Positions 43,524-52,222 of a stretch of DNA of 64,000 nt are shown here, piece by piece (position 1 is the stretch's first letter; the number at the start of each line of letters is the position of its first letter). Both the position numbers and the translations under genes were made by a program. The notes beneath the pieces were generated by a model. It was not told the origin of the DNA. It searched no databases and worked only from the letters and a program-made list of their open reading frames with translations. This stretch comes from Streptomyces canus. Lineage in GTDB: Bacteria; Actinomycetota; Actinomycetes; Streptomycetales; Streptomycetaceae. Location of the stretch: assembly GCF_030816965.1 (NCBI RefSeq), contig NZ_JAUSYQ010000002.1, positions 9,352,001 to 9,416,000 of the forward strand. Direction: 5' to 3'.

Positions 43524-45263
43524 GTGTCCCCCGTCGTCGAGACCGACGTCCTGATCGTAGGCAGCGGCCCGGCCGGAGCCTCGGCCGCGCTCGCCCTGAG
43601 CACCTACGGCGTCCCCAACATCGTCGTCACCCGCTACGCGAGCCTCGCCGACACCCCCCGCGCGCACATCACCAACCAGCGCACGATGGAGGTGCTGCGC
43701 GACCTCGGCGTGGAACAGGACGTCATCGCTCAGGCGACCCCGCAGCATCTGATGGGCAACACCACCTTCTGTACGAGCCTGGCCGGCGAGGAGCTGGGCC
43801 GGGTGCGCTCGTGGGGCAACGACCCGCTCGTCCAGGCCGCTCACGACCTCGCCAGTCCGACCCGCATGTGCGACATGCCGCAGCACCTCATGGAGCCGGT
43901 CCTCGTCGACGCGGCCGTCGCCCGCGGCACCAGCCTGCGCTTTCAGACCGAGTACCTCTCCCACACCCAGGACGCCGACGGCGTGACGGTCACCGTGCGA
44001 GACCGGCTGCGCGGAGACACGTACGAGATCCGCGCCAGGTACCTGATCGGCGCGGACGGCGGCCGCTCCAAGGTCGCCGAGGACGCCGGGCTGCCCATGG
44101 GCGGCCAGATGGGCGTGGCCGGCAGCATCAACATCGTCTTCGAGGCGGACCTGGCCAAGTACACCGCCCACCGGCCCTCCACCCTCTACTGGGTCCTCGC
44201 CCCGGGCGCCACCGTCGGCGGCATCGGTGCCGGCCTGGTGCGCTGTGTGCGGCCGTGGAACGAGTGGATGATCGTGTGGGGGTACGACGTCACGGCGGGC
44301 GCCCCCGACCTGACCACCGAGTACGCCGAGTCGGTCGTGCGCCAGCTGGTCGGCGACGACGAGATCCCCGTGACGATCAAGTCGTCCTCGGCCTGGACCG
44401 TCAACGAGATGTACGCCGAGACCTACTCCAACGGTCGCGTCTTCTGCGCCGGTGACGCCACCCACCGCCACCCGCCGTCCAACGGCCTCGGCTCCAACAC
44501 CTCCATCCAGGACTCCTACAACCTCGCCTGGAAGCTCAAGCTCGTCCTCGACGGCACCGCCGCCCCGAAGCTCCTCGACACCTACACCGCCGAACGCGCC
44601 CCCATCGGCAAGCAGGTCGTCACCCGCGCCAACCAGTCGATCGGCGAGACCGCCCCGATCTTCGACGCCCTCGACGGACTCTCCCCGCAGACCCCCGAAC
44701 AGCTGTGGGCCAACATCGCCGCCCGCAAGGACACCACCGAGGCCGCCGAGAAGCAGCGGGCCCGGCTCCGCGAGGCCATCGCCTTCAAGGTGTACGAGTT
44801 CAACGCGCACGGCGTCGACCTCAACCAGCGCTACACCTCGGACGCCATCGTCCCCGACGGCACCCCCGCGGAGACCTTCGCGCGCGATCCCGAGCTCCAC
44901 CACCAGGCCACCTCCCGCCCCGGCGCCCGCATCCCGCACGCCTGGATCACTTCCGGCACTCGCACCCTCTCCACCCTCGACACCGTCGGAAAGGGCCGTT
45001 TCACCCTGCTGACCGGTATCGGCGGCGAGGGCTGGATCCGGGCCGCCGCGGCACAGGGCGTCGAGATCGCCACCGTGGTCATCGGTCCCGGGCAGGAGTA
45101 CGAGGACCCGTACGGCGACTGGGCGCGCCTGAGCGAGATCTCCGAGGCGGGCGCGCTGCTCGTACGGCCCGACGGGTTCGTCGCCTTCCGGCACGCGACC
45201 GCCGCGCCGGACGCCGAAACGCTCCTGACGGACGCGCTGCGGCAGATTCTCGGCCACGCCTGA
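43524..45263 (+). CDS. FAD-dependent aromatic (phenol/resorcinol-type) monooxygenase
   Basis: A 579-residue class A flavoprotein hydroxylase. FAD-binding motifs are DVLIVGSGPAGASAALALST at the start, IGADGGRSKVAEDAG with the DG motif, and FCAGDATHRHPPSNGLGSNT. A C-terminal thioredoxin-like domain follows, as in phenol hydroxylases of the TfdB type. With an intradiol dioxygenase and maleylacetate reductase next to it, it most likely hydroxylates resorcinol or a related phenol to hydroxyquinol. CAGGAG precedes the GTG at 43524; an upstream GTG at 43500 is less likely. First gene of the operon. Confidence 0.87.
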   Translation: MSPVVETDVLIVGSGPAGASAALALSTYGVPNIVVTRYASLADTPRAHITNQRTMEVLRDLGVEQDVIAQATPQHLMGNTTFCTSLAGEELGRVRSWGNDPLVQAAHDLASPTRMCDMPQHLMEPVLVDAAVARGTSLRFQTEYLSHTQDADGVTVTVRDRLRGDTYEIRARYLIGADGGRSKVAEDAGLPMGGQMGVAGSINIVFEADLAKYTAHRPSTLYWVLAPGATVGGIGAGLVRCVRPWNEWMIVWGYDVTAGAPDLTTEYAESVVRQLVGDDEIPVTIKSSSAWTVNEMYAETYSNGRVFCAGDATHRHPPSNGLGSNTSIQDSYNLAWKLKLVLDGTAAPKLLDTYTAERAPIGKQVVTRANQSIGETAPIFDALDGLSPQTPEQLWANIAARKDTTEAAEKQRARLREAIAFKVYEFNAHGVDLNQRYTSDAIVPDGTPAETFARDPELHHQATSRPGARIPHAWITSGTRTLSTLDTVGKGRFTLLTGIGGEGWIRAAAAQGVEIATVVIGPGQEYEDPYGDWARLSEISEAGALLVRPDGFVAFRHATAAPDAETLLTDALRQILGHA

Positions 45264-45341
45264 GGCCAACCCCGACACAGGCCCCCACACACCGGGCGCG
45301 CAATCATGGAAGAAGCGACACGTCGACGAGGAGGAGCCGGG

Positions 45342-46211
45342 ATGACCACCGACGCGATCGGAGCCGGCGTCACCGAGGAGGCCGTCGCCAGCCTCCACGC
45401 GACCGCCGATCCCCGCCTGCGCGAACTGCTCGCCGGTCTGATCGGCCACCTGCACGACTTCGTGCGCGAGAGCCGGCTCACCCAGGAGGAGTGGGAGAAG
45501 GCGATCGCCTTCCTGACGGCGACCGGGCAGAAGTGCACCGACACCCGGCAGGAGTTCATCCTGCTCTCGGACGTCCTCGGCGTCTCCATGCTCGTGGAGA
45601 CACTCAACGGCGAGCGCGTACAGGGCGCCACCGAGTCCACCGTGCTCGGCCCCTTCCATATGACCGAGTCGCCCGTGCGGGAACTCGGGGACGACATCGA
45701 CCTGGTGGGCGGTGCCGAGCCGTGCGTGGTCAGCGGCCGGGTGCTGTCGGCGGACGGCACCCCGCTGCCCGGTGCCGTCCTCGACGTCTGGCAGGCCGAC
45801 GACCAGGGCTTCTACGACGTCCAGCAGCCCGACGTACAGCCCACGGGCAACGGGCGCGGACTGTTCACCGCCGACGCCGAGGGCCGCTTCTGGTTCCGCA
45901 CCTGCGTCCCGGCGCCGTACCCGATCCCCACCGACGGCCCGGTCGGCGACCTGCTCGACGCGACCGGACGCCACCCGTTCCGGCCCGCCCACATCCACTT
46001 CATCGTGGGAGCCGAAGGCCACACCCCCGTCACCACCCACATCTTCGTCGCGGGCAGCGACCACCTCGACTCCGACGCCGTCTTCGCCGTGAAACAGAGC
46101 CTGGTGCAGGACTTCGCGACGACCGACGACCCGTCCCTGGCCGCGGAGTTCGGCATCCCGAACCCCTTCCGGCTCGCCCGCTTCGACCTGGTCCTGGAGC
46201 CGAACGCATGA
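45342..46211 (+). CDS. Hydroxyquinol 1,2-dioxygenase (intradiol)
   Basis: A 289-residue Fe(III) enzyme that opens the hydroxyquinol ring to maleylacetate. An N-terminal helical dimer domain with CTDTRQEFILLSDVLGVSML precedes the catalytic beta-sandwich, with VLDVWQADDQGFYDVQQPD, and the iron-binding HPFRPAHIHFIV. The tyrosine and histidine ligands are present. The ATG at 45342 follows GAGGAGGAG. Its stop overlaps the start of the maleylacetate reductase by 4 nt. Catechol could be an alternative substrate, but the neighbour argues for hydroxyquinol. Confidence 0.88.
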   Translation: MTTDAIGAGVTEEAVASLHATADPRLRELLAGLIGHLHDFVRESRLTQEEWEKAIAFLTATGQKCTDTRQEFILLSDVLGVSMLVETLNGERVQGATESTVLGPFHMTESPVRELGDDIDLVGGAEPCVVSGRVLSADGTPLPGAVLDVWQADDQGFYDVQQPDVQPTGNGRGLFTADAEGRFWFRTCVPAPYPIPTDGPVGDLLDATGRHPFRPAHIHFIVGAEGHTPVTTHIFVAGSDHLDSDAVFAVKQSLVQDFATTDDPSLAAEFGIPNPFRLARFDLVLEPNA

Positions 46212-47275
46212 CGTTCTCGGCCGACTTCACCTACGAGAGCCGTCCCGTGCGGGTCGTCCTGCGGTCCGGCGCCGCCGTGACCGCGACTCCCGGTGAGGCC
46301 GAACACCTGGGACTGCGCCGCCTGTTGGTGGTGTGCGGCAGCCGGGGCGAGGCCGTGGCCCGGGCGGTGGCGGACGCGCTCGGCGACGCGTGCGCGGGGC
46401 TGCACGCCGAGGCCCGTATGCATGTACCCGTCGAGGTCGCCGACCGGGCCGTGGCGGTGGCCCGCGCGGCCGGGGCCGACGGGGTCGTCGCGGTCGGCGG
46501 CGGCTCGTCCATCGGCCTCGGCAAGGCGATCGCCCTGCGCACCGGGCTGCCGCTGATCGCCGTGCCGTCGACCTACTCGGGCTCCGAGATGACCCCCGTG
46601 TGGGGCCTGACCGAGGGCGGCGTCAAGCGCACCGGCCGCGACCCGAAGGTCCAGCCCCGCAGTGTCGTCTACGACCCCGAGCTGACCGTCTCCCTGCCGG
46701 TGCCGCTCACCGTGACCAGCGGCATCAACGCCCTCGCCCACGCGGTCGAGGCGCTCTACGCCCCGGACACCTCGCCGCTGATCGCACTGATGGCCCAGGA
46801 CGGCGTACGGGCGATGGCCAAGGCGCTACCCCTGCTCGCCGCGCGGCCCGACGACCTGGACGCGCGCGGCCGGGCCCTGTACGGCGCGTGGCTGTGCGGA
46901 GCGTGTCTGGGGGCGACCACCATGGGGCTGCACCACAAGCTGTGCCATGTCCTGGGCGGTACCTTCGGCCTGCCGCACGCCGAAACGCACACGGTCGTCC
47001 TGCCGTACGCCCTCGCGTACAACGCCCCCGCCGTTCCCGGTGCGTTGACCCTACTGGGCCGGGCACTCGAGGCCGACGACCCGGCACGAGCCCTGTGGGA
47101 TCTGGCCGGGCGCCTGGGCGCGCCGCGCTCCCTCGCCGAACTCGGTCTCAAGGAGACCGACTTGGCGGAGGCGGCCGTACAGGTGGCGGGACAGCCGTAC
47201 GCCAATCCGCGTCCTGTGACGGCGGAGGGCGTGCGGGAGGTACTCCAGGCGGCCTATGAGGGACGTCGACCATGA
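46208..47275 (+). CDS. Maleylacetate reductase
   Basis: A 355-residue iron-containing alcohol-dehydrogenase-family enzyme that reduces maleylacetate to 3-oxoadipate. The NAD-binding motif is VVAVGGGSSIGLGKAIAL followed by PLIAVPSTYSGSEMTPVWG. Metal-binding histidines lie in NALAHAVEALYAPD, GLHHKLCHVLGGTFGLPHAE and THTVVLPY. The ATG overlaps the dioxygenase stop (ATGA). Last enzyme of the hydroxyquinol branch encoded here; the following steps to succinyl-CoA and acetyl-CoA would be elsewhere. Confidence 0.9.
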   Translation: MTFSADFTYESRPVRVVLRSGAAVTATPGEAEHLGLRRLLVVCGSRGEAVARAVADALGDACAGLHAEARMHVPVEVADRAVAVARAAGADGVVAVGGGSSIGLGKAIALRTGLPLIAVPSTYSGSEMTPVWGLTEGGVKRTGRDPKVQPRSVVYDPELTVSLPVPLTVTSGINALAHAVEALYAPDTSPLIALMAQDGVRAMAKALPLLAARPDDLDARGRALYGAWLCGACLGATTMGLHHKLCHVLGGTFGLPHAETHTVVLPYALAYNAPAVPGALTLLGRALEADDPARALWDLAGRLGAPRSLAELGLKETDLAEAAVQVAGQPYANPRPVTAEGVREVLQAAYEGRRP

Positions 47276-47318
47276 GTCCCGCAGCACCACAGCAAGTCCC
47301 CGAAGAAAGGTGAACATC

Positions 47319-48233
47319 ATGGCCCTCGCACTGCTCCGGCGTCGGCGGTCCAAGGCTGCCCTTGCCGAGGCGTCGGGCCTCTCCGTCCCGCTCCCGGAAG
47401 GCGCGGGCGCGGTGGCCCGTGAGATCGTCGACCCGATGGGCTCGCCCATGGCGGGCGCGGACGTCACCGTCACCGCCCTGGACACGCACCGGGTCGCGGT
47501 CCGCGGGACGACCGACCCCTACGGCTACTTCCTCGCCGTTCTGCCGCCCGGCCGCTACAGCCTGATGGCCGCCGCCGAGGGCCTCCAGCCGCACCGCGAG
47601 ACGGTCGACGTGGGGCCGTACGGGATGACGCCCACCGAGCAGGTGTGGCTCCAGCCCGCCCAGGCGCTGCAACTTCCCACGCCCGGCGTCTGGCTGTTCG
47701 ATCCGCCGCACACCGCGATCCGCTTCATCGCCAAGCACGTCGGCATGGCCAACGTCCACGGCCGCTTCGAGCGCTTCGAGGGCGGCATCCAGGTCGCGCA
47801 GGACATGTCGCAGACCCGGGTCCAGGTCCGTATCGACGCCTCGAGCATCACCACCGGCAACACCACGCGCGACAACCATCTGCGGTCCGCCGACTTCCTC
47901 GACGTCGAACGCTTCCCCCACATCGACTTCGTCAGCACCCGCTTCGCCTATCGCGGCGGGAGCAAGTGGACCCTCCAGGGCAGCCTGACCATGCACGGCG
48001 TGAGCCGCTCGGTCGCCCTGGACACGACCTACCTCGGCACGGTGAACGGCGGCTACGGCGAGGAACTCCGCTGTGCGGCCCTGGCGACGGCGGAACTCCA
48101 CCGGGAGGACTACACGCTGAACTGGCGGTCGATGCTGGCCCGGGGCATTGCGGTCGTCGGCCCCACGGTCCAGCTGGAACTGGACGTCCAGGCGATGTAC
48201 CGCACCCACGACACGCCCACCCCGCCGGAGTAG
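47319..48233 (+). CDS. YceI-family protein with N-terminal carboxypeptidase-regulatory-like domain
   Basis: A 304-residue two-domain protein. Residues of about 25-115 form a CarboxypepD-like beta-sandwich (EIVDPMGSPMAGADVTVTAL, then VLPPGRYSLMAAAEGLQPHR). Residues of about 125-300 form the YceI lipid-binding barrel (GVWLFDPPHTAIRFIAKHVG, TTRDNHLRSADFLDVERFPH, LTMHGVSRSVALDTTYLG). There is no signal peptide. GAAAGG precedes the ATG. It lies 43 nt behind the maleylacetate reductase and may be the last gene of that operon. YceI proteins bind polyprenyl or aromatic lipids; the role here is unclear. Confidence 0.85.
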   Translation: MALALLRRRRSKAALAEASGLSVPLPEGAGAVAREIVDPMGSPMAGADVTVTALDTHRVAVRGTTDPYGYFLAVLPPGRYSLMAAAEGLQPHRETVDVGPYGMTPTEQVWLQPAQALQLPTPGVWLFDPPHTAIRFIAKHVGMANVHGRFERFEGGIQVAQDMSQTRVQVRIDASSITTGNTTRDNHLRSADFLDVERFPHIDFVSTRFAYRGGSKWTLQGSLTMHGVSRSVALDTTYLGTVNGGYGEELRCAALATAELHREDYTLNWRSMLARGIAVVGPTVQLELDVQAMYRTHDTPTPPE

Positions 48234-48284
48234 GCGCGAGCGGACAGCCGGGCATTGTCAGACCCGGTCGGTACGGTCGGGCCC

Positions 48285-48692
48285 ATGAGAGCCAACGGAA
48301 CATTTAGCGTGAAGGCGTTCGTCCCGACCGAGCTGAAGCCCGAGCCGGCCGTGACCACCGGGCTTCCGGTCGGTGTCGCGACGATGGAGAAGCACTTCGA
48401 GGGCGAGATCGCCGGCCGCTCGGCGACCTTGTTCACCGCCGCGTACGACCAGCAGTCCGGCGTCGGCACCTACGTGGCCATGGAGTCCTTCGAGGGTTCG
48501 CTGCACGGCAGGTCGGGCGCCTTCAACTTCGTGCACTCGGCGACGACCTCCGGCAGCGACCGCACCGCGGAGTTCTTCACGATCGTCCCCTCCAGTGGCA
48601 CCGGGGACCTGGCGGGGATCTCCGGCACCGGCGGCCTCGCGGTCGACGCCGACGGCACCCACCGGATCCGGCTCGACTACGAGCTCGGCTGA
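48285..48692 (+). CDS. DUF3224 protein
   Basis: A 135-residue cytoplasmic protein of the DUF3224 type common in Streptomyces, with EKHFEGEIAGRSATLFTAAY, GTYVAMESFEGSLHGRSGAF and GDLAGISGTGGLAVDADGTH. The fold is probably a small lipocalin-like barrel. The function is unknown. The ATG at 48285 starts the conserved region, though its ribosome site is weak. It stands alone between the YceI gene and the flavoprotein gene. Confidence 0.8.
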   Translation: MRANGTFSVKAFVPTELKPEPAVTTGLPVGVATMEKHFEGEIAGRSATLFTAAYDQQSGVGTYVAMESFEGSLHGRSGAFNFVHSATTSGSDRTAEFFTIVPSSGTGDLAGISGTGGLAVDADGTHRIRLDYELG

Positions 48693-48778
48693 CGTCCCGG
48701 TCCAACTCGCCGTCACCGGAGGGCACATCGCACGTCCCCAGAGGCCACAGCTTCACGGAAAGCTCACACAACCAAACC

Positions 48779-48793
48779 GAAACTTTAGGTTTC
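48779..48793. promoter_or_regulatory. GAAAC-N5-GTTTC inverted repeat before the flavoprotein gene
   Basis: GAAACTTTAGGTTTC lies 90 nt upstream of the GTG of the NDH-2-like gene and is a possible regulator site. Evidence is limited to the symmetry. Confidence 0.35.
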
Positions 48794-48882
48794 AAGCGTT
48801 ACGCTCACCGGCATCCGAGTGCTCGGGGGAGCGGCTCGTCCGTCATGGCACTCCCTCCCCCCACGGTTTCAGGAGACTCGGC

Positions 48883-49989
48883 GTGAGTGACGGCGACGTA
48901 GTGGTGATCGGCGGCGGCTATGCGGGCGTCCGGCTGGCGAAACGGCTGGACGCGACGGCACGGGTCACGCTCGTGGATCGCAAGGAGGTCTTCTTCCACC
49001 GTATCTCCTCCCTCCGGGCGGGTGTGCGCAGGGAGTGGAGCGCCACCCCCTTCATCCCGTACGACCGGCTGCTGCGCCGCGGCCAGATGGTCGTGGGCAA
49101 GGTGGTTCGCATCGACACCGCCGAGCGACGAGTGGTGCTGGCCAACGGCACGCGGCTGCCCTACGACGTCGTGGTGATCGCCACCGGCGCCGACTACCCG
49201 GAGCCGGCCCGCTTCGCCGGGACCACCACCGAGGAGGCGATGAAGTCCTTCGCCGAGCACCAGCAGAAGATCGCCCTCGCCGAGCACGTCCTCGTCGTCG
49301 GCGGCGGGCCCTCCGGCGTCGAACTCAGCGCCGAGATCCGGCTGGCCCGCCCGGACGCCCGGGTCACGCTCGCGCACTCCGGCCCCGCGCTGCTCGACAG
49401 AACGGGCAGCGAACGGGCCGGACGCAAGGCGCGCGAGTGGCTGGAGGCGCACGACGTGGAGGTACGGCTCGACTCCTTCATGGCCCCGGGCAACGACTTC
49501 GCCACCTACCGCGACGCCCGCGGCGACGTCATCACCGCGGACCTCTCCTTCTGGGCGACCGGCACCACCCCCAACACGCTCTGGCTGCGCCTGGGCGGCC
49601 ACGGCGACCTGCTGACCCCCTCCGGGCATGTGAAGGTCGACCGCTCGCTGCGGGCCGAGGGACACCTGGACGTCTTCGCGGTCGGTGACGTCAACGACGC
49701 CACCGAGCTCAAGATCACCCCGGCGGCGCTCGCCCAGGCCGACCTCGCCGCCTGGAACATCCGCGCCCACCTGAACAGTTCGGGCCGGCACCGCAAGGAA
49801 CCCCGCTTCTACCGGCCCGTCCACCGCACCCCGCTGATCGTGCCCTTCGGCCCTGCCGACGGGGTGACCATGCTGCCCGTGCCGGGTGGCGAGACGGCGG
49901 TGCTCGGCAGCCGCACCAGCGCCGTCGCCAAGGCGAAGACCCTCATGACGCCCTACATGAGGCGCCAGCTCGGCTACACGGCGGCCTGA
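48883..49989 (+). CDS. NDH-2/AIF-like FAD oxidoreductase
   Basis: A 368-residue two-dinucleotide-domain flavoprotein. The FAD site is DVVVIGGGYAGVRLAKRL at the very start, the NAD(P) site is HVLVVGGGPSGVELSAEIRL, and the second FAD contact is LDVFAVGDVNDATE. There is no membrane helix, though the C-terminal MTPYMRRQLGYTAA could be a membrane-contact tail as in type II NADH dehydrogenases. CAGGAG precedes the GTG. It is monocistronic. The electron acceptor is unknown. Confidence 0.85.
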   Translation: MSDGDVVVIGGGYAGVRLAKRLDATARVTLVDRKEVFFHRISSLRAGVRREWSATPFIPYDRLLRRGQMVVGKVVRIDTAERRVVLANGTRLPYDVVVIATGADYPEPARFAGTTTEEAMKSFAEHQQKIALAEHVLVVGGGPSGVELSAEIRLARPDARVTLAHSGPALLDRTGSERAGRKAREWLEAHDVEVRLDSFMAPGNDFATYRDARGDVITADLSFWATGTTPNTLWLRLGGHGDLLTPSGHVKVDRSLRAEGHLDVFAVGDVNDATELKITPAALAQADLAAWNIRAHLNSSGRHRKEPRFYRPVHRTPLIVPFGPADGVTMLPVPGGETAVLGSRTSAVAKAKTLMTPYMRRQLGYTAA

Positions 49990-50053
49990 TCGGTGAAGGT
50001 GACATCGGCGGAGGCGCGCCGGGGCCTCCGGTGCGTGGCGAGGTGACGCCACG

Positions 50054-50070
50054 CCCGGCCGCCGGCCGGG
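50054..50070. terminator. Hairpin between converging genes
   Basis: CCCGGCC-GCC-GGCCGGG is a perfect 7-bp stem with a 3-nt loop in the 133-bp space between the flavoprotein and response-regulator genes. It could serve both strands. Confidence 0.4.
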
Positions 50071-50122
50071 GCGGCTCCAGCATGAGCAGGACCGGGTCCG
50101 GCTGGAGTCGCCGTCGCCCTTC

Positions 50123-50800
50123 TCACGCGTGCAGGACGTGCTGGGTGGGCCGGACCAGTCCCGACTCGTAGGCGAAGACCACCGCCTGGACCCGGCCGCG
50201 AGCACCGATCTTGGTGAGGATGTTGCTGACGTGGGACTTCACGGTGGTGGGGGCGATGGAGAGCCGGTCGGCGATCTCGGCGTTGGAGTCGCCGGAGGCG
50301 ACGGCGGTGAGGACGTCCCGCTCACGTCCGGTGAGGGTGCCCAATCGGTTGCCCGGTGCGTTGGTCTCGACGGCGCGCCGGTCGCGGACGGCATCGATGA
50401 GCGCACGGGTCAGTCCGGGGGAGACGACCACGTCACCGGCCGCCACGACCCGCACGGCTGCCACCAGTTCGTCGGCGGTGGCGTCCTCGGGGAGGTGTCC
50501 GGCGGCTCCTGCGCGCAGGGCGCCGTAGGGGTAGGTGTCGTCGGCCGTGGTGAGGAGCAGGACGTGCGGGGCGTGCCCGTCCGGAGCGTGGGCGATACGG
50601 CGGACGGTCTCGGCGGTGTCCGTGTCGGTGGCACGGCCCTCCAGCAGGACGACGTCCGGCCGGAGGAGGGCGCTCAGCCGGACCGCCTCCGGCCCGTGCG
50701 CCGCCTCGCCGACCACGCTCAGGTCGGGCTGGGACTCGAGGAGCATTCGAAGGCCGACACGCTGAAGTGACTGGCCGGTGGCGATGAGGACGCTGGTCAT
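50123..50800 (-). CDS. Atypical NarL/LuxR-type response regulator with degenerate receiver
   Basis: A 225-residue regulator with an intact LuxR helix-turn-helix (LTGRERDVLTAVASGDSNAE, IADRLSIAPTTVKSHVSNIL). The receiver has lost its phosphorylation chemistry: the acidic pair after VLIA is T8-G9, the phospho-acceptor position reads LLEG with E54, and the switch lysine is proline in GHLPEDA. It must be regulated without Asp phosphorylation, perhaps by a ligand or constitutively. No sensor kinase is adjacent. A 19-bp palindrome lies about 40 nt upstream of its start. Confidence 0.87.
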   Translation of the reverse strand: MTSVLIATGQSLQRVGLRMLLESQPDLSVVGEAAHGPEAVRLSALLRPDVVLLEGRATDTDTAETVRRIAHAPDGHAPHVLLLTTADDTYPYGALRAGAAGHLPEDATADELVAAVRVVAAGDVVVSPGLTRALIDAVRDRRAVETNAPGNRLGTLTGRERDVLTAVASGDSNAEIADRLSIAPTTVKSHVSNILTKIGARGRVQAVVFAYESGLVRPTQHVLHA

Positions 50801-51238
50801 GGGGTGCGTGCTCCATCCTCGTCCAGCGGACTACCTGCTGAACGAAACGGTTTCGTTCTCGCGAGTTCAGAGTAGCTCCAGAGTTATCGAAACGGGTGCG
50901 TATCGGTTGTGGGGTGGGTCACATCCCGGTTGCGTTTGGGCCCTCAGGGAGCCGTCGTCGATGGTGAGGGCGGGGGCCAGGAGGTGCCCGCGACCGCCGG
51001 GGGTGAAGTGGTCTCCGGCAGCCGGGTCCCACCGCTCGGTGAGGAGGCGGGAGCGCGTAACGCGCGCGGGTCGCAGTGTCGGCCCGGCCGTCTCGGGTGC
51101 CGAGGCGAACGGGGCCAGCCGGCACTCTCCGTCAGGCGATAGAGGCCCCGATCCGCATGTGTGTCTTGGGGGGCAACCCGGGCCGGACCGGCGGCGACCC
51201 AACAGTGAATCCCGGCCCCCACGAAGGGAGTTCACTTC
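50801..51238. promoter_or_regulatory. Regulatory region with 19-bp palindrome at 50840-50858
   Basis: GAACGAAAC-G-GTTTCGTTC is a perfect 9+1+9 palindrome close to the start of the response-regulator gene, the size of a TetR-family operator. No TetR gene is adjacent. The remainder of the 438-bp divergent region shows no gene; it ends with the ribosome site GAAGGGAG of the protease gene. Confidence 0.6.
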
Positions 51239-52090
51239 ATGCGCACCCGCATCGCGCGTCTCGTCACCGTCCTCGCCGCGCTGCTCGCGGTACTCGCCGC
51301 CCCCGCCGTCACGGCGACCCCGGCACAGGCGGCGGACACCTGGAACCCGCCCGCAGGCCTCGTGCAACCGCTGGGCGAGGTGTGGAATCACGTCGAGTCG
51401 ACCTACCCCGACCTCTACGGCTTCCGCAACTACGGCTGGGACCAGGTCGTCGCCAACAAGGGAAGCGTCAACTACTGCGTCCGCTGGGAGTCCGACGCCC
51501 CCGTCAGCGCCGCCCTGCGGGGCCAGGTCCACGCCGCGCTGAAGAAGCAGTTCGGCAAGTGGACGGCGGCCATGCTCGACAACGGCACCGGCACCAACGC
51601 CTGGCCGTACACCACCGTGCCCGTCAACATCGTCGGCTGGGCGGTGAAGAACCGCTCCACCCTCCAGTGGACGGACAACTCGGTCGACATCTACGCCGGA
51701 AACCTGGACTCCGGCGGCGCCCCGCAGTGCGCTCCCGACTGCGGCCGCTTCTTCCATCAGGACGGCAACTACTCGAAGTGCCCCGGCGGTGTGGCCCGCC
51801 ACTATGACCAGTCGCTCTGGCTCACCAAGGGTTTCCAGGGCGGCGCCGGCGGGGACTGGGGTCAGCGCGTCGGACAGGAGTACTTCACCGGCGCCCTCGC
51901 CCAGGAGAACATCCACATCTATCTCCACGAAGTCGGCCACACCTTCGGTCTCGACGACTTCTACGACTGGACCCCGACCGGTCAGTGCTGCTTCCTGATG
52001 AAGGCGGGCAGCGCGACCCAGATCACCGACTTCGACAAGTGGATGCTGCGTGACTTCTGGCGCCACCTGAAGAGCCGGTACGGCTACTGA
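51239..52090 (+). CDS. Secreted zinc metalloprotease (metzincin-like)
   Basis: A 283-residue exported protein. A Sec signal (MRTRIARLVTVLAALLAVLA, then TPAQAAD) precedes a mature domain of about 250 residues. The zinc motif is HEVGHTFGLDD, with H230, E231, H234 and D240 in HExxHxxGxxD form, as in snapalysin-like small neutral proteases. Six cysteines in the mature part suggest disulfides, including the CC pair in GQCCFLM. The chain is longer than snapalysin and more like cellulose- or protein-associated Streptomyces proteases. Monocistronic. Confidence 0.85.
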   Translation: MRTRIARLVTVLAALLAVLAAPAVTATPAQAADTWNPPAGLVQPLGEVWNHVESTYPDLYGFRNYGWDQVVANKGSVNYCVRWESDAPVSAALRGQVHAALKKQFGKWTAAMLDNGTGTNAWPYTTVPVNIVGWAVKNRSTLQWTDNSVDIYAGNLDSGGAPQCAPDCGRFFHQDGNYSKCPGGVARHYDQSLWLTKGFQGGAGGDWGQRVGQEYFTGALAQENIHIYLHEVGHTFGLDDFYDWTPTGQCCFLMKAGSATQITDFDKWMLRDFWRHLKSRYGY

Positions 52091-52130
52091 GCGGAGGGAT
52101 TGACGCGGCCCGGTGGGGCTGTCACAGTTT

Positions 52131-52188
52131 TGACTACGTAGTCATCGATCTTCGAGCGCCTTGCGCCGACACGATGACTACGTAGTCA
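52131..52188. promoter_or_regulatory. Twin LacI operators (52131-52144 and 52175-52188)
   Basis: TGACTACGTAGTCA occurs twice as a perfect 14-bp palindrome, centres 44 bp apart, in opposite flanking orientation (TTTGACTACGTAGTCATCG is shared on opposite strands). The second copy ends 35 nt before the lacI ATG. It is almost certainly the autoregulatory site of that LacI protein. Confidence 0.8.
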
Positions 52189-52222
52189 AAGGCTCGACGG
52201 CACGACGGCGAGGAGCGCGCAC

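Noticed and set aside
42882..46064. 1060-codon open frame on the minus strand across the hydroxyquinol genes
   Set aside because: It is antisense to three recognisable enzymes, with biased Arg/Val/Gly composition typical of shadow frames in high-GC DNA.
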